DNA of 9,680 bases from Planctomycetota bacterium (GCA_030607345.1 JAUWKC010000030.1:1-9680), one strand, 5' to 3'. Counted from the first letter of the stretch, positions 1 to 7,404 are shown. Notes: a model not told the origin generated them from the sequence alone. A program made the numbers and translations.

Positions 1-1160
1 GCCCCGTGCAGGCCGGTCGAGGCCACCTCCCCGCAGGCGTAAAGATTTCTGATACTCGTTCTTGTCGAGGTGTCTACCTTTACGCCGCCGACCATATAAT
101 GCGCGCTTGGTCGGACGGGAATGAGGTCTTTGCCGACGTCTATATCGAAGCCTTCGCATAATTCGAAGATATGAGGGAATCTTTTTGCGAAGTGTGCTTT
201 GTCGAATTGCCGAACGTCGAGGTAGACGTGTGTTGAATTGGTTTTTAACATTTGAGTAAGAATTGCCCTGCTTACAATGTCGCGTGGGGCGAGCTCCGCG
301 TCCTGATGGTAGTCTTTCATAAATTGACAGCCATTCTTATCGAGAAGCATGGCGCCTTCGCCGCGGAGCGCTTCGGTAATCAGTGCCCGTGATGCACCGG
401 CGACATAAAGCGTGGTCGGATGAAACTGCATAAACTCGAGGTCCTGCAGGACCGCTGCTGCTCTGTAGGCCATAGCGATACCGTCGCCGGTTGCCACCTT
501 CGGGTTGGTTGTTTCGCGATAGAGCTGACCTGCCCCTCCGGTGGCCAGGATAATGCTCGCCGACCATATTATCTGCAGGCCGCGGCTGTCGTGACCGATT
601 ATGCCGATGCACTCATTGTCGTCGTTGGTCAGCAGGTCAATCACGTAGAAGTTTTCCATTATTTTTACGTTTGGGTTCTCCTTGACTTTTCTTATCAGCA
701 CCTGTGCTATTATGCGTCCAGTCTCATCACCGTGGGCGTGGGCGACACGAGGACAAGAGTGGCCGCCTTCCAGAGTTGTGGCGATACGGCCATCGACCAT
801 ATCGAATTCAGTACCCCAGCGAAGCAGTTGTTCAATAAGTTCCGGTCCCTGGCGAACAACCAGCCTGACCACGTCTTCGTCGGCGATGCCGCAGCCGGTT
901 TTGAGGGTGTCTTCGATATGAGATTCGAAGGAATCCGTTTTATCGAGCGCCGAAGCGATACCACCCTGGGCTTGCCAGGTGTTGCTTTCTTCAAGGCGGT
1001 CCTTACAGAGGATAATTACGTTTCGATGCTGCGCCGCCTCGATTGCAGAGCGGAGGCCGGCGATACCGGCGCCGATAATGAGACAGTCTGTAAAAAGCTG
1101 ATGTGTTGAGATTGTGTCGATGTTTACTAAATAGCGTCTGAATTCCGGCTGGCCGGCCAT
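1..1160 (-). CDS. nadB: L-aspartate oxidase, partial (C-terminus beyond the left edge)
   Basis: This FAD enzyme oxidises L-aspartate to iminoaspartate, the first step of de novo NAD synthesis; quinolinate synthase NadA uses the product. About 386 residues are present of a usual 510-540. I translated the whole stretch and it is one open frame. Visible motifs are the FAD-binding GAGIAG at residues 30-35, the SNTWQAQGGIAS stretch at 59-70, QFHPT with His247, RGEGA from Arg266, LAPRDIVSR with Arg293, SAHYMVGG with His354, and ACGEVASTGLHG with Glu378. The His, Arg and Glu residues match the positions of active-site residues in the E. coli enzyme as I recall them. Succinate dehydrogenase and fumarate reductase flavoproteins are relatives, but the AQGGIA and GEVASTGLHG forms favour NadB. 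The ATG at 1158-1160 has an AAGGA Shine-Dalgarno site at 1169-1173, 8 nt upstream. It lies 223 nt downstream of bioD on the same strand and appears to have its own promoter. Confidence 0.95.
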   Translation of the reverse strand, partial: MAGQPEFRRYLVNIDTISTHQLFTDCLIIGAGIAGLRSAIEAAQHRNVIILCKDRLEESNTWQAQGGIASALDKTDSFESHIEDTLKTGCGIADEDVVRLVVRQGPELIEQLLRWGTEFDMVDGRIATTLEGGHSCPRVAHAHGDETGRIIAQVLIRKVKENPNVKIMENFYVIDLLTNDDNECIGIIGHDSRGLQIIWSASIILATGGAGQLYRETTNPKVATGDGIAMAYRAAAVLQDLEFMQFHPTTLYVAGASRALITEALRGEGAMLLDKNGCQFMKDYHQDAELAPRDIVSRAILTQMLKTNSTHVYLDVRQFDKAHFAKRFPHIFELCEGFDIDVGKDLIPVRPSAHYMVGGVKVDTSTRTSIRNLYACGEVASTGLHG

Positions 1161-1185
1161 AGTCTTAATCCTTATTTCAGCTTAC

Positions 1186-1198
1186 TTTGGTCACCAAA
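1186..1198. promoter_or_regulatory. 13-bp palindrome TTTGGTCACCAAA in the nadB leader, possible operator
   Basis: Six-base arms TTTGGT and ACCAAA flank a single central C. The site lies between the candidate -10 and the nadB Shine-Dalgarno site. A second, shorter palindrome, CCAAATTGG (1223-1231), lies inside the promoter spacer and shares the TTGG/CCAA core. Paired sites of this kind suit binding by a dimeric repressor. No regulator is identifiable from this window. Confidence 0.35.
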
Positions 1199-1214
1199 CA
1201 CAAATGGTACAGAT

Positions 1215-1243
1215 ATGATAACCCAAATTGGTCTGTCTGAAAA
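1215..1243 (-). promoter_or_regulatory. Candidate promoter for nadB
   Basis: On the minus strand, TTTTCA (1238-1243, 4 of 6 to the -35 consensus) and TATCAT (1215-1220, 5 of 6 to the -10 consensus) are 17 nt apart. This predicts a leader of roughly 47 nt before the nadB ATG, enough to hold the AAGGA site. The 223-nt gap after bioD is consistent with separate transcription. The -35 is poor, so this is a hexamer match only. Confidence 0.4.
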
Positions 1244-1383
1244 CGGGCTTTTTCAAGTTTTCGCCACCTGCGGATTTCACCTGTTGGGTTGCCGGGCGGG
1301 AAAACACAGCCTTAAGGGTGTGCTGAAGCGGCTGAGTCGGTTGTCTACGGATTCGAAGCGGCTTGCAAGGCGACGGATTGGTA

Positions 1384-2124
1384 TCATACCCGGGCGAGTT
1401 TTGCCCAGTCGCAGTTTTGAAGGACCGGGACAACCACTTCTCCCAGGCTTTGTTCCTCGATGTCGACGGTCTCGTCGAACGGCGTGACGGCCAGAATGGT
1501 TACGCCGCCGCACTGGGTTATTGTCTGTTCGGCGGTTTCCTCGGCAACGGTGGCGCTGGTCGCATCGTAGCGGTTGATGACCACACCTGCTATTTCGAGT
1601 TTTGCGGCACGGACGCAGTCTATTGTCATAAGGGTGTGGTTTATTGTGCCGAGGTTTGGGCGAGTAACTATCACTACAGGCAGGGCAAATTCCGCTGCCA
1701 AATCCAGCAGGTCGAATTCCTGCGTTAAAGGCACGCGCACGCCGCCGATGCCCTCGACAATAACAATGTCACTATCCCGGCATATCTGTTGGTAGGCAGC
1801 CGTGATAGCCGCGAAATCTATCGGATGTCCGTCGCGGGCGGCACTCACAATCGGCGCTGCCGGCGTGACGTACCCGACAGGCGTTATTGTCGAAAGAGGC
1901 GAGTTGCTGTTTGCACACTGGGCCAGGAACTCGGTGTCGGAGCTTGTCATGCCTTCCCAGTGGCGGTGACAGCCGGTTGCGATTGGCTTGAACACGCCGA
2001 CCCTGAAGGCCTGTTCTGTCAGGATTCTTGCTATGGCGCCGGCTATGAGCGTTTTGCCCACACCGGTATCGGTGCCGGTTACAAACAGGCCTTTTGCTTT
2101 GGGCAGGTTCAGGTTTATTGGCAT
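1384..2124 (-). CDS. bioD: ATP-dependent dethiobiotin synthetase
   Basis: BioD closes the ureido ring of biotin: it converts 7,8-diaminopelargonic acid, CO2 and ATP to dethiobiotin, in the cytoplasm. The 246-residue product is about normal length (225-245). The P-loop GTDTGVGKT is at residues 17-25, the substrate-site lysine is in FKPIATG (Lys46), and the EGIGGVRVPL motif is at 124-133. LGTINHTL and VVINR (about 158-185) are typical of the BioD nucleotide-binding side. The ATG at 2122-2124 shares its A with the bioA stop (TGATG), and GAGGA at 2131-2135 is well spaced as ribosome-binding site, so the two genes are almost certainly co-transcribed and translationally coupled. A small palindrome, GGTATCATACC (1380-1390), overlaps the stop codon; it has no following T-run, so I do not call a terminator. 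Confidence 0.97.
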   Translation of the reverse strand: MPINLNLPKAKGLFVTGTDTGVGKTLIAGAIARILTEQAFRVGVFKPIATGCHRHWEGMTSSDTEFLAQCANSNSPLSTITPVGYVTPAAPIVSAARDGHPIDFAAITAAYQQICRDSDIVIVEGIGGVRVPLTQEFDLLDLAAEFALPVVIVTRPNLGTINHTLMTIDCVRAAKLEIAGVVINRYDATSATVAEETAEQTITQCGGVTILAVTPFDETVDIEEQSLGEVVVPVLQNCDWAKLARV

Positions 2125-3488
2125 CAGGATTCCTCAACAATTTTTGGTAATTGGGTTCTTATCGAATCGTATATGGTTTCGAGCAGTTTTTCCAGCAGGT
2201 CCAGGTCTATTGCCACCGGAGGCATTACGACGACGTAATCGCCCAATGGCCGAACCACCACCCCGGCCTGCCGCATCGCAAGGCAGAGTTTTGCACCGAT
2301 TGTCCGCCCTGCTGGAAAGGATTCGGTGCTCGATTTGTCTTTTACGATTTCAATCGCTCCCATCAACCCGCAGTGACGTGCGTCGCCGACGAACGGCAGG
2401 GGGGCTATTCTTGCAAAATACTGCTCCATCAGGTCGGTCTTGGCCGGTAAGGATTCGATTATTCTATTCTGCTCGAATAGTTCGAGCGAGGCCAGAGCCG
2501 CTGCGCATCCGAGGGCGTTGCCCGTGTAGGTGTGGCCGTGATAGAAGGTTTTATGCTCGGCAATTGGCCCCAGAAAGGCGTCGAAGATTTCCCTGGTTGC
2601 CAGCGTCGCGGCCAGGGGCAGGTATCCGCCGGTCAGTCCCTTGGCGAGGCACATAATATCGGGTTCGACGGCCTCGTGTTCACAGGCGAACATTTTGCCG
2701 GTTTTGCCGAAGCCGGTGGCCACTTCGTCGGCTATCAAGAGCATGCGGTACTTTTTCGTCAGTTCGCTGAGACTTTTTAGAAATCCGGACGGATGCACTA
2801 TTATCCCTCCGGCGCCCTGAACAAGCGGCTCGATTACCACGGCGACTATCTGGTCGTCATGGGTCTTGAGTATTTGCTCTATTTTCTCGAGGCTGTATCG
2901 GACACACTCTTGTCTGCTGCCGTCAAAACGATAAGGGTGCGGCGGCGGCGCGAAGTAGGTTTCAAACAGCAGGGGTCTGAATATCGAATGAAACGTTTCG
3001 ATTCCGCCGACGCTCACTGAGCCAATCGTATCGCCGTGGTAGGAGTTCTGCAGGGCGATGAACTTTGTGCGTTTTTTTCGGCCTGTATTCTGGTAGTATT
3101 GGTAGGCCATCTTCAAGGCGACCTCGACGGCTGTTGCTCCGCTGTCGGAGTAGAAGACCTTTTGCAGATTCGCCGGGGTAATGCGAACAAGTCTCTCGGC
3201 AAGCTTGATAGATTTGGTCTGGCCCAGCCCAAGCAGTGTGCTGTGAGAGACCATGTCTATCTGGGCCTTTATTGCGTCGTCAATTCCTTTGACTCTGTGA
3301 CCGTGAACGTTGCACCACAGCGAGCTGACTGCGTCGATATAGCGATTGCCCTCGGTGTCGATGAGGAAAAAACCTTCACCCGAGTCGATTATCACCGGCT
3401 CGGACTTGAGCCAGTCAGCCATCTGCGTAAAGGGATGCCAGAGATACTTCTTGTCCAGGTCGACCAGTTTTGGGGTTGTTTCGTTCAT
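2124..3488 (-). CDS. bioA: Adenosylmethionine/lysine-8-amino-7-oxononanoate aminotransferase
   Basis: BioA is a PLP-dependent class III aminotransferase that makes 7,8-diaminopelargonic acid from 8-amino-7-oxononanoate, the substrate of BioD encoded next. The 454-residue length is normal. Motifs in order are KYLWHPFTQMADW at 14-26, NVHGHR at 60-65, the phosphate-site YSDSGATAVEVALKMA at 113-128, SYHGDTIGSVSVGG at 149-162, ADEVATGFGKTG with Asp254, Lys283 in AKGLTGGY as the likely Schiff-base lysine, and FYHGHTYTGN at 315-324. Overall wording (HPFTQM, HSTLLG, FETYFAP) resembles Bacillus subtilis BioA, which uses lysine as amino donor, more than the SAM-using E. coli enzyme. The donor here is therefore open. 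No Shine-Dalgarno sequence precedes the ATG at 3486-3488, but a good promoter ends 8 nt before it. I see no BirA-type operator (TTGTAAAC...GTTTACAA) in the 84-nt gap upstream. Confidence 0.96.
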   Translation of the reverse strand: MNETTPKLVDLDKKYLWHPFTQMADWLKSEPVIIDSGEGFFLIDTEGNRYIDAVSSLWCNVHGHRVKGIDDAIKAQIDMVSHSTLLGLGQTKSIKLAERLVRITPANLQKVFYSDSGATAVEVALKMAYQYYQNTGRKKRTKFIALQNSYHGDTIGSVSVGGIETFHSIFRPLLFETYFAPPPHPYRFDGSRQECVRYSLEKIEQILKTHDDQIVAVVIEPLVQGAGGIIVHPSGFLKSLSELTKKYRMLLIADEVATGFGKTGKMFACEHEAVEPDIMCLAKGLTGGYLPLAATLATREIFDAFLGPIAEHKTFYHGHTYTGNALGCAAALASLELFEQNRIIESLPAKTDLMEQYFARIAPLPFVGDARHCGLMGAIEIVKDKSSTESFPAGRTIGAKLCLAMRQAGVVVRPLGDYVVVMPPVAIDLDLLEKLLETIYDSIRTQLPKIVEES

Positions 3489-3496
3489 TGTGTCGT

Positions 3497-3524
3497 ATTA
3501 TGGCGAAAGGCGCTCAACAGTCAA
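3497..3524 (-). promoter_or_regulatory. Promoter for bioAD, predicted leaderless start
   Basis: On the minus strand, TTGACT (3519-3524, 5 of 6) and CATAAT (3497-3502, 5 of 6) are separated by 16 nt. Only 8 nt (3489-3496) lie between the -10 and the bioA ATG, so transcription would start within about 0-3 nt of the start codon. This fits the absence of a Shine-Dalgarno site. The position is seen in the sequence; the transcription start is inferred. Confidence 0.6.
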
Positions 3525-3572
3525 CGCTGCTGCAATATCACATTGTTTGCATCACTGGTTTTTGTCAGATTG

Positions 3573-4322
3573 CTATTTCTCTGCCGGTTTTTTGTCTCGG
3601 CCTGCAGGCGAATCGTTTGGGTCCTGCTCCAGCCCCTCGGCCTTTTTGCGAATCAGCTCTATTTCTGTATCAAATAATCTGGTGTCGTCGGCGTACTTGC
3701 GTACGAAGGCCTGGAGTTCTTTCGTCGAGGCAGTCAAAACAGGCGTGTGGTCCACCATTTGATGCTTTACCGCATTTGGGTCTTCTTCGAGCAGCTTCTT
3801 GAAGGCATCGTCGTCCGTGAGTCGCATATTCAGGAGGTAGTCGTACCGGCCGGATAAGATTTTCAGTGTATCGGCGTCTATCGTTTCGTCTTTGCCGACG
3901 TGGTTCTTCATGGCCGAGGCAGGTTCAAACAGGTCAATTTTTATGAACGTGTGAGCAGGAATAAAGAACAAGCTGTTATATGGCCACGGGGCTTCGTTGG
4001 GCTCCTCCAGTTGCCCCGCTGGAAGGTGGTTGGGGTAGACATCCAGAAAAAGCCCGCCCTCCAGCTTCAGCATGTTCACCGTGAAGATGCCTTTGTTGGC
4101 TTGGTTATCGAAGTAGGTCAGCTCGTATGCTTTTTTCGATTCGTCAGGATGCCTGAACTGCCAGGTCATCTCAAGTTCGTTGGAATCATCGACCCAGACG
4201 CCGAGCAGGTTCTTTTGGAAAACCACGTCTTTTTCGTCGTAGAGCGGATGGAGCGACAGGACAGGCACGCAGCCGCCCAAAAGAACAGCCAGTAAGTTAA
4301 AAAGAAGTTTTCTGATTTTCAT
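3573..4322 (-). CDS. Conserved lipoprotein of unknown function
   Basis: The 249-residue product begins with a lipoprotein signal: a basic MKIRK, a hydrophobic stretch at 7-17, and a lipobox ending LLGGC with the lipidated cysteine at 18. Residue +2 is Val, not Asp, which under the enterobacterial rule would suggest the outer membrane. After it comes LHPLYDEKDVVF (24-35), then LLGVW (39-43), YELTYFD (66-72) and KLEGGLFLDVYP (86-97). I recall this LHPLY..KD..F...L.G.W layout in other predicted bacterial lipoproteins, but no function is known to me. The body has no other membrane segment; the last 35 residues are charged and probably disordered. The start is well supported by AAGGAG at 4330-4335, 7 nt from the ATG. 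bioA follows after 84 nt with its own promoter, so a role in biotin synthesis is not implied. Confidence 0.85.
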   Translation of the reverse strand: MKIRKLLFNLLAVLLGGCVPVLSLHPLYDEKDVVFQKNLLGVWVDDSNELEMTWQFRHPDESKKAYELTYFDNQANKGIFTVNMLKLEGGLFLDVYPNHLPAGQLEEPNEAPWPYNSLFFIPAHTFIKIDLFEPASAMKNHVGKDETIDADTLKILSGRYDYLLNMRLTDDDAFKKLLEEDPNAVKHQMVDHTPVLTASTKELQAFVRKYADDTRLFDTEIELIRKKAEGLEQDPNDSPAGRDKKPAEK

Positions 4323-4370
4323 TGTGTGTCTCCTTGAATCCGGTCAGGGTTATTTGCTTTCCGGCGCTGC

Positions 4371-4398
4371 ATTGTAACATCCGGCGGTGCGATGACAA
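4371..4398 (-). promoter_or_regulatory. Promoter for the lipoprotein gene
   Basis: On the minus strand, TTGTCA (4393-4398, 5 of 6) and TACAAT (4371-4376, 5 of 6) are 16 nt apart. The predicted leader is about 42 nt and contains the AAGGAG ribosome-binding site. Unlike the bioA and ktrB promoters in this window, this one gives a conventional leadered mRNA. Confidence 0.55.
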
Positions 4399-4497
4399 TA
4401 GGGGGAAGGTGACATAGTCGTTGGATTACGGGCGTTTGGCGGCGAGGGCTCACAAGACGGCCGAAGTGCCAATGGTGCGATTGCGGCAAGAATTGTT

Positions 4498-4526
4498 TTG
4501 CAAATTGTCGCTCAGGAAGCGATTAT
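4498..4526 (+). promoter_or_regulatory. Weak candidate promoter for pcm
   Basis: TTGCAA (4498-4503, 4 of 6) and GATTAT (4521-4526, 4 of 6) are 17 nt apart, and the -10 ends 7 nt before the pcm ATG at 4534. Each hexamer is poor. The geometry matches the stronger promoters of bioA and ktrB. If real, the in-frame TTG at 4498 is part of the -35 and not a start codon. Confidence 0.3.
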
Positions 4527-4533
4527 CACGACT

Positions 4534-5199
4534 ATGACCGCCGGAAAGAACGAGGACAGATTTGCCGCCGCCCGGCAGCGCATGCTCGAGTGGGACGTGG
4601 CGGGCAGGAATATAACAAGCGCCGATGTCATCAGGGTAATGAGCGAACTGGCGCGAGAGGAGTTTGTGCCCCAGGCACACAAATCACAGGCATACGCCGA
4701 CAATCCGCTGCCGATTGGCATGGGCCAGACGATTTCTCAACCGTATATTGTTGCCTTGATGACGCAGGAGCTGTGTGTTAATGTTGATTGCGAGGTGCTT
4801 GAGATAGGAACGGGCAGCGGATATCAGACCGCAATTCTGTGCAGGCTGGCCAAAAAGGTCTATACGATTGAGAGATTCAGCGAGTTGTCCGCGTCGGCCC
4901 AAGAGACGCTTGGCCGGTTGGGCATCAGCAATGTTGAGTTCCACACCGGCGACGGCAGTTGCGGCTGGCCCGAGCAGCGAACCTTCGAGAGGATTATGAT
5001 TACCGCTGCGGTGCCGAGATTGCCCGAGCCTGTGGTGGAACAGCTCGCCGACGGCGGTATTATGGTCGCACCGGTCGGCCCTGTCGGGGTGCAGCAGTTG
5101 ATGGTCTGCGAGAAAACGGCGGGAACAATTTCCAGAAGAGTTGCCTGCGACTGCCGCTTTGTCAAACTGTTGGGTAAGTATGGTTTCGAGGAATCGTAA
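4534..5199 (+). CDS. pcm: Protein-L-isoaspartate O-methyltransferase
   Basis: This SAM-dependent enzyme methylates isoaspartyl residues in damaged proteins and so starts their repair to normal aspartate. The 221-residue product is of family length. Visible are EEFVPQAHKSQAYADNPLPIG (about 42-62), GQTISQPYIVALM (64-76), the SAM-binding VLEIGTGSGYQTA (88-100), IERFSEL with the acidic Glu113, GDGSCGW (139-145), FERIMITAAVPRLPE (151-165), GGIMVAPVG (174-182) and the closing CRFVKLLGKYG (207-217). I chose the ATG at 4534. An in-frame TTG at 4498 would add 12 residues, which the family does not need, and it has no ribosome-binding site. No well-spaced Shine-Dalgarno site precedes the ATG either: AGGA at 4514-4517 is 16 nt away. 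pcm is divergent from the lipoprotein gene and lies 89 nt before recG on the same strand. Confidence 0.93.
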   Translation: MTAGKNEDRFAAARQRMLEWDVAGRNITSADVIRVMSELAREEFVPQAHKSQAYADNPLPIGMGQTISQPYIVALMTQELCVNVDCEVLEIGTGSGYQTAILCRLAKKVYTIERFSELSASAQETLGRLGISNVEFHTGDGSCGWPEQRTFERIMITAAVPRLPEPVVEQLADGGIMVAPVGPVGVQQLMVCEKTAGTISRRVACDCRFVKLLGKYGFEES

Positions 5200-5288
5200 G
5201 AATTCAGGCATCAGATTTGCGTATCAAAATGCAAAAATGTTTTTTCCATAAAGTTCGTTGTTTGTCATTTTGACCTTTGATTCCTGCA

Positions 5289-7397
5289 ATGCAGTCAGTA
5301 CACGAAGAAGGAAAAAGCAGGTTCGATTTGTCGATGCCGGTCCAATTCTTAAAGGGCGTTGGGCCTGCGAGGGCGCGGTTCTTTGCGCAGTTGGGGGTGG
5401 AGACGGTAGGCGACCTTCTGGAGTATTTTCCGCGGGATTGGTTTTTTGCTCCCGAGCAGATAAAGATAAGCCGGATGCGGCCGGACCAGGTCGCTACCAT
5501 TGTTGGGCTGGTGGAGTCGGTAGACTACCAGACTTTTCGGCGTCAGCCGATTTTTGAAGTTGAGCTTTCCGACGAGACGGCGGTGTGCAGAATTATATGG
5601 TTTCACGGCGGATATCTTCGCGGGCAGCTCAAACCGGGACAGGTGATAATGGTCTCGGGCAAAGTGACTTTGTACAAGCGGCAATTGCAAATGACGAACC
5701 CTAAGTTTTTGGTGCTTGATAAAAGGAGCACAAAACCGGGCGAGTATTTCGGCGGTGGAGTTTATCCGGCTGGGGCGGGGTTGAGCAGCATGCAAATCAA
5801 GCGAGTCATCAGGCCTGTGCTCGATAACCTCGATGCGATGGTGGATGAGTTTTACAACGTGCGCTTTCGCAGGCAGAGCAACCTTATCAAGCGAGAAGAT
5901 GCCTTTCGATGGATACATCTGCCGCCGGATGAGGAGAAGCTGAAAAAAGCCAAACGCAGATTGAAGTACGACGAATTGTTCCTGATGCAGTTGGGTCTGG
6001 CTCTTCGCCGCTACAGATGCAGGCATTTCTCATCGGCGCCGGCTATGAGCTTTAGCGACCAAATCGACAGGCGCATCAGGAAGCGATTTCCATTTTTGCT
6101 GACCGAGGACCAGAACAATGCCATAGCCGAGATTGTTGCGGATATGGAGAAGAACGTGCCGATGAATCGACTTCTGCAGGGCGACGTTGGTTCCGGCAAG
6201 ACGGTGGTGGCGCTTTATGCGGCGCTGTTGGCGGTCGCCAACAAGACGCAGGCAGCGATTATGGCGCCGACGGAGATTCTGGCTGCCCAGCATTTTCTGA
6301 GCATCGAAAGATATTTGAAAGATACTGGAGTCAAACATGTCCTGATTACCGGCGGTCTGACAGGAAAGAAAAGGGCTGAGACATTGGGCAGGATAAGACG
6401 TCGAGCGATTGATATAGTCGTGGGAACCGTTGCCCTGCTGGAAAAAGACATCGAATTTGACAGGCTTGGTTTGGTTGTGATTGATGAGCAGCACAAATTC
6501 GGCGTGCATCAGCGTGCCGAGCTGCGAAAACAGACTACTCCGCATTGTCTTGTGATGACCGCCACGCCCATCCCGCGGACCCTGGCGATGACGGCTTTCG
6601 GAGATTTGGATGTCTCTATCATCAAGCATTCGCCGCCCGGCAGGGGCGAGGTAGTTACCCGATGGGTTGACCACAGGGACAGACCGCTCACGTATGAATT
6701 CATACGTGAGCGATTGAAGGTAAAGGGACAGGCGTACTTTGTCTGTCCACGGATTACGTCAGTTGAGCAAAACGGCTCGGACAAGGAGGAGGTTAAGGGC
6801 GCCGGCGATGAATGGAGGAGGCTTTCGCGGGAGGTTTTCCCGGAATTCAGGGTCGAGCTTTTGCACGGTCGGATGCCCTCGGCCAAAAAGCAGCAGGTTA
6901 TGTCGGAGTTCCGAAGAGGCAAAATCAACGTGCTTGTTTCGACAATAGTGATAGAGGTGGGGATGGACGTGCCGAACGCAACGATTATGGTTATAGAGGG
7001 TGCGGACCGGTTCGGGCTGGCACAGTTGCATCAATTGAGAGGCCGCATAGCAAGGGGGCAGGCCAAATCCTATTGCTTTCTGTTTTCCGAGACCGAAAGC
7101 GACGTGGCCAGAAACAGGCTCGAGATAATGACGCGAAGCAGGGACGGCTTCGACATTGCCGAACAGGACTTGCGGCTGCGCGGGCCGGGAGAACTTTTCA
7201 GCGCTCGACAGCACGGGTTGCCTGATTTGAAAATCGCGAACATCGTCGAAGATTATGAGCTGCTGGCGATGGCGAGAAAGAACGCATTCGAGCTGGTTGC
7301 AGACGACCCGATGTTGTCAAAGCCTGGGCATCGAAGTATTCGCAGGGCGCTTCTGGCGAAGTTTGGCGACTCGCTGGGCCTGGCGGATGTGGCCTGA
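5289..7397 (+). CDS. recG: ATP-dependent DNA helicase RecG
   Basis: RecG is a superfamily 2 helicase that remodels stalled replication forks and Holliday junctions. The 702-residue length is typical. The N-terminus has the [17 protein letters not shown] helix-hairpin-like stretch (about 20-36) and a wedge/OB domain (about 60-150). The helicase core has Walker A GDVGSGKT (298-305), motif II DEQH (399-402), motif [11 protein letters not shown] (424-431), then [17 protein letters not shown] and [15 protein letters not shown] in the second RecA-like domain. Motif VI reads RGRIARG (584-590), where an R(V/I)GRG form is usual; the arginines are kept. I chose the ATG at 5289; an in-frame TTG at 5277 would add four residues. 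No Shine-Dalgarno site and no convincing promoter are seen in the 89-nt gap after pcm, so read-through from pcm is plausible. A perfect 28-bp palindrome lies within codons 466-475. Confidence 0.96.
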   Translation: MQSVHEEGKSRFDLSMPVQFLKGVGPARARFFAQLGVETVGDLLEYFPRDWFFAPEQIKISRMRPDQVATIVGLVESVDYQTFRRQPIFEVELSDETAVCRIIWFHGGYLRGQLKPGQVIMVSGKVTLYKRQLQMTNPKFLVLDKRSTKPGEYFGGGVYPAGAGLSSMQIKRVIRPVLDNLDAMVDEFYNVRFRRQSNLIKREDAFRWIHLPPDEEKLKKAKRRLKYDELFLMQLGLALRRYRCRHFSSAPAMSFSDQIDRRIRKRFPFLLTEDQNNAIAEIVADMEKNVPMNRLLQGDVGSGKTVVALYAALLAVANKTQAAIMAPTEILAAQHFLSIERYLKDTGVKHVLITGGLTGKKRAETLGRIRRRAIDIVVGTVALLEKDIEFDRLGLVVIDEQHKFGVHQRAELRKQTTPHCLVMTATPIPRTLAMTAFGDLDVSIIKHSPPGRGEVVTRWVDHRDRPLTYEFIRERLKVKGQAYFVCPRITSVEQNGSDKEEVKGAGDEWRRLSREVFPEFRVELLHGRMPSAKKQQVMSEFRRGKINVLVSTIVIEVGMDVPNATIMVIEGADRFGLAQLHQLRGRIARGQAKSYCFLFSETESDVARNRLEIMTRSRDGFDIAEQDLRLRGPGELFSARQHGLPDLKIANIVEDYELLAMARKNAFELVADDPMLSKPGHRSIRRALLAKFGDSLGLADVA
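6685..6712. repeat. Perfect 28-bp palindrome inside recG
   Basis: The sequence from 6685 to 6712 equals its own reverse complement over all 14 base pairs of each arm. The centre is GAATTC (6696-6701) and the outer ends are CGCTCACG and CGTGAGCG. In RNA it would form a 12-bp stem closed by an AATT loop. It encodes [10 protein letters not shown] (residues 466-475), between the two helicase lobes. The protein reads normally for RecG here, which argues against an assembly fold-back. Confidence 0.9.
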
Positions 7398-7404
7398 TTG
7401 AGAA

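Noticed and set aside
420..1109. A 229-codon open frame on the plus strand, antisense to nadB
   Set aside because: The minus strand is an unbroken NadB with its active-site motifs in order; the antisense product resembles nothing.
1244..1383. Search for a terminator after bioD
   Set aside because: I saw short direct repeats (GAAGCGGCT at 1325 and 1355) and a GAAAAC/GTTTTC pair at 1239-1261, but no GC-rich stem with a T-run on the minus strand.
2471..2487. Hairpin GCTCGAA-TAG-TTCGAGC in bioA
   Set aside because: Seven-base arms with short loops are expected several times by chance in a window of this size.
3489..3572. Search for a BirA operator upstream of bioA
   Set aside because: No match to the TTGTAAAC...GTTTACAA type of site was seen.
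3036..3677. A 213-codon open frame on the plus strand across the bioA start and the end of the lipoprotein gene
   Set aside because: It is antisense to two supported genes and to the bioA promoter, and has no recognisable motif.
4498..4533. N-terminal extension of pcm from a TTG start
   Set aside because: No ribosome-binding site, not needed by the family, and the TTG fits better as part of a -35 element.
5216..5247. Possible terminator after pcm (TTTGC...GCAAA followed by a T-run)
   Set aside because: The stem is only 5 bp and AT-rich, with a 10-nt loop and a gap before the T-run; too weak to call.
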